A stretch of 11,242 nt of DNA from NCBI GenBank assembly GCA_012515365.1, contig JAAYYM010000282.1, positions 1 through 11,242 on the forward strand, given 5' to 3'. Source of the stretch: Clostridia bacterium. Its GTDB lineage: Bacteria > Bacillota_A > Clostridia > Lachnospirales > Lachnospiraceae. Below the pieces are notes generated by a model. The model saw only the letters and a list, made by a program, of their open reading frames with translations. It was not told the origin of the DNA and did no database searches. The translations under genes and the position numbers were made by a program. Shown piece after piece: positions 6,690 to 11,242 of the stretch; within the stretch, counting starts at the first letter, position 1, and every line of letters starts with the position of its first letter.

Positions 6690-7256
6690 TTATTCTTTTC
6701 CCCATTTTGAAAGCTTTCCTTTTTCATCCTTTGGTGATTCTTTTTGTGACTGTTGAGCATGTTCATTTACAGCATTCTTCTCAATTCCTGCCGGAATTTT
6801 TGATGAATTCTGTGGCTGTACTTTTCCATTTTCAATTTTAGGCTGAGCTGAGTTAGCTGTCAGCTTTTCTAAATCCGGAGCTTCCACTTCCCTTGACATG
6901 ATACTCATACCCTGGAAAAGCGCATCTTCAGCAATCGTAAGTTTCTTTGTCGTGATATCTCCGAAAATCTTTCCGGTTGACTCTGCGGTAACTTTTTCTT
7001 TCACCCACATATCTCCCTCAATCGTTCCGGCTACGACCATGTTTCCTGCTACAACATTTCCTGTGATTTTTCCGTTCTGTGAAATGGTGACTGTTCCGTT
7101 TGCAGTCACGCTTCCAATAATTGAGCCTTCAATACGGATTGAATTTTCTACAGTAATTGTTCCGCCAATAACCGTATCCTCTCCAATTATGGTTGAAACC
7201 GCTCTTTGGTCAGGGCTTACACTTGTTGTACTAACTGCTGTTGTTGTCCTCTTCAT
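6690..7256 (-). CDS. bacA: Bactofilin family cytoskeletal protein
   Basis: Bactofilins polymerise without nucleotide into filaments that scaffold cell-envelope enzymes, stalks, polar organelles and, in some species, motility regulators. This protein has 188 residues. The beta-helix core spans about 20-122 and shows the repeating Gly/Val/Ile pattern of the family (STIIGEDTVIGGTI near 21-34, then repeated units IxGxVxA/GNVVAGNMVVAG). A short Thr/Ser-rich N-terminus precedes it, and a hydrophilic, probably disordered tail (about 125-188) ends in many Lys and Glu residues. Its ATG has AAGGAG 8 bases upstream. The neighbours are a LytM-like membrane protein 53 bases upstream and a hybrid kinase 76 bases downstream. 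Bactofilin paired with an M23-type protein is a recurrent arrangement (for example CcmA with Csd1 in Helicobacter). A role in placing the pilus or the kinase is inferred from position only. The symbol is used generically. Confidence 0.92.
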   Translation of the reverse strand: MKRTTTAVSTTSVSPDQRAVSTIIGEDTVIGGTITVENSIRIEGSIIGSVTANGTVTISQNGKITGNVVAGNMVVAGTIEGDMWVKEKVTAESTGKIFGDITTKKLTIAEDALFQGMSIMSREVEAPDLEKLTANSAQPKIENGKVQPQNSSKIPAGIEKNAVNEHAQQSQKESPKDEKGKLSKWGKE

Positions 7257-7309
7257 TTGTTCTTCTCCTTTTCATCTTGCTGTTTCTTTTCCCTTTAACT
7301 GCTATACCG

Positions 7310-8053
7310 TTATCCGGCTATCTCCATCATACTCATCGGGTCAATGAAGCTTCCATCTTTCTTAATTTGATAAATCAAGCGCTCGCCATCTACTGCTATA
7401 ATGCAGATGATATCACCTTTTTTCACTTCATCACCTTCTTTAATTCTCAAATTCGCATTTGTCGTGTAAACCGTCTCATATCCGTTTTGATGATCGATCG
7501 TGATAATATTCCCTGCAACCGCATCTGTCGTAATATCCTTAACAACGCCTGTTCCGGCCGCTTTGATTGCTGTAGCAACGGGTCCGGAAAAAGTCACAGG
7601 ATTTGTAGCATCATCCTCTTGGGTATTTTCCAGTGACGCTGTTCCATCCATTGGAAATCCAGTCGGTATCGACTGTTCTTCTTTATTCACATCAGCTACC
7701 TGACTTTCTTTTTCAAGTGCTGCAAGCTCTGTTCCTAATGTGCTCACTCTCGTAGCATATTCTGCATTCTGCTCCTTAAGCTGCATGTTTTCTTCCTGTA
7801 ACGCCTGTACATCCGGTAATTCTTCAGCTGTAGCTTTTGGTGTGATCACACCCTGCTTAATCATAATCGTACTAAAAATGCAGTAGCAGATTAAAATCAA
7901 AAAAACTGCTGATAGTGTAACTATAATTGTTACAATTTTATTTAGGGAAGTTTTAAACGAACGAATAGGATCTCCGTTATCTGGTATCAGCATAACGCTG
8001 CAGCCGGTATTCTGCTCCTTTTCTTTCTCTTCCTCTGTTCGTTTCCGACTCAT
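7310..8053 (-). CDS. Membrane-anchored coiled-coil protein with degenerate LytM/M23 domain
   Basis: Predicted type II membrane protein of 247 residues: a basic and acidic N-terminal cytoplasmic part (about 1-40), one membrane segment (about 41-66), an extracellular coiled coil (about 80-118, EENMQLKEQNAEY heptads), an acidic linker, and a C-terminal LytM/Peptidase_M23 fold (about 160-245). The fold is recognisable from GTGVVKDI, GNIITIDHQNGYETVY, IKEGDEVKKGDIICII and IDPMSMMEI. The metal ligands are missing: there is no HxGxD motif, and the HxH position reads LIYQI. Peptidase activity is therefore not expected, as for B. subtilis SpoIIQ and other non-catalytic LytM factors. I place the start at ATG 8053, not at the upstream ATG 8173, because GGGAGG precedes 8053 and a promoter lies between the two. 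It probably anchors the bactofilin or regulates a separate hydrolase. Confidence 0.85.
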   Translation of the reverse strand: MSRKRTEEEKEKEQNTGCSVMLIPDNGDPIRSFKTSLNKIVTIIVTLSAVFLILICYCIFSTIMIKQGVITPKATAEELPDVQALQEENMQLKEQNAEYATRVSTLGTELAALEKESQVADVNKEEQSIPTGFPMDGTASLENTQEDDATNPVTFSGPVATAIKAAGTGVVKDITTDAVAGNIITIDHQNGYETVYTTNANLRIKEGDEVKKGDIICIIAVDGERLIYQIKKDGSFIDPMSMMEIAG

Positions 8054-8090
8054 ATTAAATTCATCCTCCCGGCAAATCTTTCTATCATGG

Positions 8091-8134
8091 GTATGCTCGC
8101 ATACAACCCTTTGTAATTTTACATGATTGCATAC
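8091..8134. repeat. GCATAC palindrome and third half-site in the operon promoter
   Basis: GTATGC (8091-8096), TC, GCATAC (8099-8104) form a perfect 6-base-arm palindrome just downstream of the predicted start of transcription. A third GCATAC at 8129-8134 lies inside the promoter spacer, exactly 30 bases from the second. The layout resembles an operator for a dimeric regulator, but no regulator is identified. Confidence 0.55.
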
Positions 8135-8144
8135 ATATTTGCAA
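8116..8144 (-). promoter_or_regulatory. Predicted sigma-A promoter of the leftward LytM-bactofilin-kinase-pilus operon
   Basis: On the minus strand, a -35 TTGCAA (8144-8139), a 17-base spacer and a -10 TAAAAT (8121-8116) are present, with TG just before the -10. Transcription would start near 8109, about 56 bases before the ATG at 8053. The box matches are 4/6 and 5/6. This also explains why the upstream ATG at 8173 is unlikely to be used. Confidence 0.6.
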
Positions 8145-8182
8145 CTCATTCTTCTATTTTTTAACATTTTCACAAATAAACG

Positions 8183-8211
8183 TTTACATTTTTAACTAAC
8201 TGTGTTATTAT
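8183..8211 (+). promoter_or_regulatory. Strong extended -10 promoter of the cold-shock gene
   Basis: -35 TTTACA (8183-8188) and -10 TATTAT (8206-8211) are 17 bases apart, both 5/6 matches, with an extended TG at 8203-8204. Predicted start of transcription is near 8218, giving a leader of about 56 nucleotides. It is divergent from the promoter of the leftward operon, with -35 boxes about 40 bases apart. Confidence 0.75.
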
Positions 8212-8220
8212 AACTGTGTT
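8197..8220. repeat. Perfect 10-base direct repeat across the cold-shock promoter
   Basis: TAACTGTGTT occurs at 8197-8206 and 8211-8220, 14 bases apart and separated by ATTA. The first copy covers the extended -10 TG and the second covers the predicted start of transcription, so a bound protein would block the promoter. No known operator is recognised. Confidence 0.7.
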
Positions 8221-8234
8221 GCGAATAGGCGCAA
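8219..8234 (+). promoter_or_regulatory. Hairpin at the predicted 5' end of the cold-shock mRNA
   Basis: TTGCG (8219-8223) pairs with CGCAA (8230-8234) around the loop AATAGG. It would sit at or near nucleotide +1 and may protect the mRNA 5' end. The octamer CGAATAGG spanning stem and loop (8222-8229) is complementary to the 5' arm of the gene's own terminator. Confidence 0.5.
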
Positions 8235-8273
8235 TAATCATATTATATTATTTATTTCTTGGAGGATTACACA

Positions 8274-8474
8274 ATGAACAAAGGTACAGTAAAATGGTTT
8301 AACAACCAAAAAGGTTACGGATTTATCTCTGACGAAGAAGGAAACGACGTTTTCGTACACTATTCAGGACTTAACATGGATGGTTTCAAGTCTCTTGAAG
8401 AAGGCGCTGCTGTTGAATTCGAAGTAGTTAACGGAGAAAAAGGACCTCAGGCAACAAACGTAACCAAACTTTAA
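8274..8474 (+). CDS. csp: Cold-shock domain protein (CspA family)
   Basis: Small single-stranded RNA/DNA-binding protein of 66 residues, a normal length for the family, that acts as an RNA chaperone. It has the typical opening [15 protein letters not shown], with RNP1 KGYGFI at 13-18 and RNP2 VFVHY at 26-30, and the ending [10 protein letters not shown]. The aromatic binding residues (W8, F9, Y15, F17, F27, H29) are present. The start is the ATG at 8274, 8 bases after GGAGG (8261-8265); an upstream in-frame TTG at 8261 lies inside the ribosome site and is not used. It has its own strong promoter and terminator and is monocistronic unless transcription reads through. Its orientation is opposite to the pilus operon. 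Whether it is induced by cold or constitutive cannot be read from the sequence. Confidence 0.97.
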   Translation: MNKGTVKWFNNQKGYGFISDEEGNDVFVHYSGLNMDGFKSLEEGAAVEFEVVNGEKGPQATNVTKL

Positions 8475-8564
8475 TCTATTCGTTTTATCGATGTGCCTTT
8501 TTCTATAATATATACATCTCGTAGCTATTAAGAAAAATAAGCAATATTACGTAAAACAGATTAG

Positions 8565-8600
8565 AAAAAGACCTATTCGAGAAATCGAATAGGTTTTTTT
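8565..8600 (+). terminator. Intrinsic terminator of the cold-shock gene
   Basis: The stem CCTATTCGA (8572-8580) with TCGAATAGG (8585-8593) is a perfect 9 base pairs closed by a GAAA tetraloop. It is extended by an A-run/T-run pairing and followed by seven T (8594-8600). The preceding A-run (8565-8569) means it may also work on the minus strand, though no minus-strand gene needs it. The next gene starts only 20 bases after the T-run. Confidence 0.9.
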
Positions 8601-8620
8601 CGGTATAAGGAAGTGAACAC

Positions 8621-9418
8621 ATGGTAATCGATTTTCACACACATACTTTTCCTGCTAAAATAGCAGAAGGTGCGCTCAGGCACTTAAGCGATATTGCCGG
8701 AGGGATCATCCCCCATACATCTGGCACCGAAGATTCCTTAAAGGAATCTATGAAACAAAATGGAATTACTTACTCCGTTATGATGCCTGTTGCTACATCA
8801 AAAAAACAGGTTACAACCATCAATGACCATGCAATTGAAATTAATGGCAGTGATGGACTTTATTCTTTTGGGGGAATGCATTATGAATTTGAAGATTATA
8901 AAAGTGAATTCCAACGTCTGAAGAATGCAGGAATCAAAGGAATCAAGCTGCATCACGATTATATGAATCTGAGATTTGATGATGAGCGTTCGGTCGAAAT
9001 CATGAACGCTGCATTTGATCTTGATCTGATCATATTAATCCACGCAGGCAATGATCCAGTATCAAAAGATATACATTACTGTACGCCAAAAATGATAAAA
9101 GAGACGCTCCCTAAACTAAAAGAAGGAAAATTAATCGCGTCTCATTATGGCGGGCTTATGAATATAGAAGAAGTAGAAACCTACCTTCTAGGCGAAAACA
9201 TCTATTTTGATACAAGTATGGCACATCATTATTATGGTTTGGAAAAACTACGTCGTATCCTCAATGCTCATTCTAAAGATCTGATCCTGTTCGGTTCAGA
9301 TAGTCCATGGGAAAGTCAAGGCACTTCTCTGGCACTGCTCCACAGTATGAGTCTTTCAAGTGATCTCATTGATAAAATCACGTGGGAGAATCCTGCCCGG
9401 CTGTTAAATATTTTATAA
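8621..9418 (+). CDS. TIM-barrel metal-dependent amidohydrolase (Amidohydro_2 family)
   Basis: Probable metal-dependent hydrolase or decarboxylase of 265 residues, cytoplasmic, with no signal peptide. The family metal-binding pattern is complete: HTH at H6 and H8 (IDFHTHTF), H111/H112 after strand 4 (IKLHHDY), H141 (LIHAG), H175 (ASHYGG) and D227 (FGSDSPW). The substrate cannot be predicted; members include gamma-resorcylate decarboxylase-like and lactonase-like enzymes, and many small Clostridial relatives have no known role. The start is supported by AAGGAAG 7 bases before the ATG. It lies downstream of the cold-shock gene terminator with little room for a promoter, so it may be expressed by read-through. 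Its stop is 13 bases from the end of the converging HD-GYP gene. Confidence 0.9.
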   Translation: MVIDFHTHTFPAKIAEGALRHLSDIAGGIIPHTSGTEDSLKESMKQNGITYSVMMPVATSKKQVTTINDHAIEINGSDGLYSFGGMHYEFEDYKSEFQRLKNAGIKGIKLHHDYMNLRFDDERSVEIMNAAFDLDLIILIHAGNDPVSKDIHYCTPKMIKETLPKLKEGKLIASHYGGLMNIEEVETYLLGENIYFDTSMAHHYYGLEKLRRILNAHSKDLILFGSDSPWESQGTSLALLHSMSLSSDLIDKITWENPARLLNIL

Positions 9419-9431
9419 CAATGCAAAGCTT

Positions 9432-10514
9432 CTATTGACGCAAGGTCTGCAGACTCTGTATGGAAATTTCATAGAATTCCATATGAACTCTTTGAAATGC
9501 TGCAACCACCTGAGGATCAAATTGGATGCCTGCTCCCTGTGTAATGATGTTATATGCCTGTTCATGAGAAAAAGCCTGTTTATAGCTTCGTTCTGAAACA
9601 AGTGCATCATATACATCAGCCACACTCAGGATTCTCGCTAATATCGGAATAGAATTACCTGAAAGTCCATCCGGATAACCGTTTCCGTCAAAGTGTTCAT
9701 GATGTGACCTGGCCATCTGATAAGTAAAATTCAAGAATTTGCTGTTAGGAAGCAGATAAGAATACTTTAAAATAACGTTTGCAGCTAAAATCGTATGATT
9801 TTTCATCTGCTGAAACTCTTCGTCTGTGTATTTTCCTTCTTTTTGAAGTACTGAATCCGGCACTCCAATTTTCCCCATATCATGTAACTGAGACGATAAT
9901 AAAATCAACTCATAATCTTCCATATTAATGCCAAAGTTAATCCCACTTAACAACATTTCTTTCAGCAGGACCCCCATATATTTTGAGACACGCAGACAAT
10001 GCATGCCCGAATAACCATCCTTCTCTGTGATCAGATCTGTAACAATCCCGATAATGAAGTATTCCAGTCTCATTGCATTTTGTGTCTGAACAGAAGCAGT
10101 CTGCTGCAGCTGCAGATTATATTCCTGCATCTGTTTCTGCTGATCAAGCAGCTTTGCCTGAAGTTCAACACGTTTACGCAGTAAATCTGCTACAACAGGT
10201 TTTCTGATAAAGTCTACAGCACCAAGTCTGTACGCCTCTAATTCCGTAGTAACATCCATATCTCCTGAGAGAAACAAGATGGGGATGTTCTTTGCCTTTT
10301 CACTTGTTTTAAGTCTCATGATCATGTCAAAGCCATTGATCCCCGGCATCGCAATGTCTAATATCATCAGACTTGGCATAAGCGTTGCTTTTGCGAGTCT
10401 TGCCAGTGCCTGTTTACTATTTGACATAGTGATAATATTATAGTCTTTCTCCAAAGCTTTTTGAGCAATCAACAATTCTGTTTCATTGTCATCTACTATC
10501 ATAATCGTATGCAT
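9432..10514 (-). CDS. Response regulator with HD-GYP c-di-GMP phosphodiesterase output
   Basis: Protein of 360 residues. The N-terminal receiver (about 3-118) has D8-D9, phosphorylation site D53 (MILDIAMPG), S83 and K105-P106. A coiled, Gln-rich linker (about 120-145) joins it to the HD-GYP domain (about 150-345). Metal-site signatures are intact: H172, the H211-D212 pair (QLHDMGKIGVPD), H240, H271-H272, and the GYP segment FDGNGYP at 275-281 followed by ILSVADVYDAL. It is therefore expected to hydrolyse c-di-GMP to pGpG or GMP under control of phosphorylation. No cognate kinase is adjacent. Its ATG lies 17 bases downstream of a hisA-type gene in the same direction, with a weak GAGAG ribosome site, so it is probably co-transcribed. 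A link to the pilus genes through c-di-GMP is inferred. Confidence 0.95.
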   Translation of the reverse strand: MHTIMIVDDNETELLIAQKALEKDYNIITMSNSKQALARLAKATLMPSLMILDIAMPGINGFDMIMRLKTSEKAKNIPILFLSGDMDVTTELEAYRLGAVDFIRKPVVADLLRKRVELQAKLLDQQKQMQEYNLQLQQTASVQTQNAMRLEYFIIGIVTDLITEKDGYSGMHCLRVSKYMGVLLKEMLLSGINFGINMEDYELILLSSQLHDMGKIGVPDSVLQKEGKYTDEEFQQMKNHTILAANVILKYSYLLPNSKFLNFTYQMARSHHEHFDGNGYPDGLSGNSIPILARILSVADVYDALVSERSYKQAFSHEQAYNIITQGAGIQFDPQVVAAFQRVHMEFYEISIQSLQTLRQ

Positions 10515-10531
10515 AATCTCTCAGCTCTTTT

Positions 10532-11242
10532 CTATGATATCTCATGTAAATCTTTTATTTCTTTCACAATACGATCGAACACCAGCGAGCCTCCAAACAA
10601 ATCCAGTGCGCTTCCGATCGTAACATTGACCGTTCCTTTTCCTTCTTGGTAAAGTTTTATCAGATCCGAATAATCAGACACTCCACCTGCATAAGTTACA
10701 GGATTAGCTGCCTGCGTAGTCAGTGCGTACTTGGCAAGCATTCTTACAATTTCTAAATCTATTCCTGATTGTTTTCCTTCTACATCAACTGCATGAATCA
10801 GAAATTCACTACAGTATTCAGATAGTTTTTGCAGCATGGAAACAGTAAGCTTTTCTTCTGTGAAGTGCTGCCATCTGTCCGTGACTATGTAATAATCACT
10901 ACCCCTTTTTCGGCAGCTGACATCAAAGACCAGTTTTTCTCTTCCTGCTGCATCTCTCATGCGATTAATATGATCATATTTGATCATTCCATCTTTAAAA
11001 ATATAAGATGTAACAATGACATGAGATGCACCTGCTAAAAGGAATTCCTCTGCATTTCCTGCATCGATTCCTCCGCCGATCTGTAATCCATTCGGAAATG
11101 CCTTTAGTGCACGCATAGCCTGTTCCTTAGTCGCAGGATAGAGTGGTGAATTCACGGCATTTAACATAATAACGTGTCCACCACTCAAGCCCTGCTTTCT
11201 GTACAAGTCAGCAAAAAACGATGCATCCTGAAGTGCTGCAAA
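10532..11242 (-). CDS. hisA: HisA of the eukaryotic (HIS6) type, 5' end cut by window edge
   Basis: Phosphoribosylformimino-5-aminoimidazole carboxamide ribotide isomerase, an enzyme of histidine synthesis. The reading frame is open to the right edge: 236 residues are visible and about 20-25 N-terminal residues, including the first catalytic Asp region, are missing. The sequence follows the HIS6 pattern of fungi and plants and not the bacterial HisA pattern: GGHVIMLN, LQIGGGID, ASHVIVTSYIF, LVFDVSCRK, EFLIHAVDVEGKQSGID, VTYAGGVSDYSDL and IGSALDLFGG. The Asp of the HAVDVEG motif corresponds to the second catalytic region. An apparent internal start (TTG near 11206) is not a real start, because homologous sequence continues upstream of it. 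No other his gene is visible; the gene leads the HD-GYP regulator by 17 bases. Assignment is from remembered family sequence, without a search. Confidence 0.88.
   Translation of the reverse strand, partial: FAALQDASFFADLYRKQGLSGGHVIMLNAVNSPLYPATKEQAMRALKAFPNGLQIGGGIDAGNAEEFLLAGASHVIVTSYIFKDGMIKYDHINRMRDAAGREKLVFDVSCRKRGSDYYIVTDRWQHFTEEKLTVSMLQKLSEYCSEFLIHAVDVEGKQSGIDLEIVRMLAKYALTTQAANPVTYAGGVSDYSDLIKLYQEGKGTVNVTIGSALDLFGGSLVFDRIVKEIKDLHEIS

Larger units (their letters stand above)
8054..8273. promoter_or_regulatory. Divergent control region between leftward operon and cold-shock gene
   Basis: This 220-base gap carries back-to-back promoters, the GCATAC palindrome set on the left side, the TAACTGTGTT direct repeat on the right side, and the leader of each transcript. 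TTTACAT-type sequences occur repeatedly. There is no gene within it. Confidence 0.7.

Noticed and set aside
6898..7347. 149-codon open frame on the plus strand
   Set aside because: It is antisense to the bactofilin gene; its repetitive Val/Ile/Pro composition mirrors the bactofilin repeats.
7241..7636. 131-codon open frame on the plus strand
   Set aside because: It is antisense to the LytM-like gene and the bactofilin start, with no family match or ribosome site.
8049..8063. Four-codon open frame (MNLI) whose TGA overlaps the LytM-like ATG
   Set aside because: Its ATG directly abuts GGGAGG with no spacing, so it is unlikely to be translated; a leader-peptide role has no support.
8054..8173. 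40-residue N-terminal extension of the LytM-like protein from ATG 8173
   Set aside because: It would start upstream of the predicted promoter, has a Cys- and basic-rich sequence unlike the rest, and lacks a good ribosome site, while ATG 8053 has GGGAGG upstream.
8504..8509. TATAAT as a promoter for the amidohydrolase gene
   Set aside because: No acceptable -35 box is present 16-18 bases upstream, and the transcript would have to pass the strong terminator at 8565-8600.

Overview
The window looks like the chromosome of a low-GC Clostridia member, most probably a Lachnospiraceae-type gut Firmicute. The evidence is the AT-rich intergenic DNA, GGAGG-type Shine-Dalgarno sites, a spore-former-style set of LytM-like and bactofilin genes, and protein sequences typical of that group. 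No RNA gene, insertion sequence, phage gene or CRISPR array was seen.

Leftward block (8053 down to 1, minus strand). A divergent control region near 8054-8273 starts a run of seven genes in one direction. In transcription order they are: a membrane-anchored coiled-coil protein with a catalytically dead LytM/M23 domain, a bactofilin, a hybrid histidine kinase with receiver and HPt domains, a 470-residue protein with a degenerate and an intact receiver domain, a single-domain CheY-like regulator, the type IV pilus extension ATPase PilB (with a tandem MshEN-type N-terminus), and the start of the retraction ATPase PilT, which is cut by the window edge. Gaps range from 3 to 158 bases. The larger ones, before pilB and before pilT, hold inverted or tandem repeats that may set relative expression. 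I infer that this is a pilus operon with its own phosphorelay and a polymer-scaffold module.

Rightward block (8274-9418, plus strand). A cold-shock protein gene has a strong extended -10 promoter, a hairpin at the predicted 5' end of its mRNA, and a clear intrinsic terminator with a GAAA loop. A TIM-barrel amidohydrolase gene begins only 20 bases after the terminator T-tract, so it probably depends on read-through or on a weak promoter.

Right end (9432-11242, minus strand). A histidine biosynthesis isomerase of the eukaryotic (HIS6) type, cut by the window edge, lies 17 bases upstream of a response regulator with an intact HD-GYP c-di-GMP phosphodiesterase domain. That operon converges tail to tail with the amidohydrolase gene, with 13 bases between the stop codons.

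Possible connection: the HD-GYP protein would lower c-di-GMP, and the MshEN-type N-terminus of PilB is a known class of c-di-GMP sensor, so the right-end regulator could control the pilus encoded on the left. This is inference from domains, not shown by the sequence.
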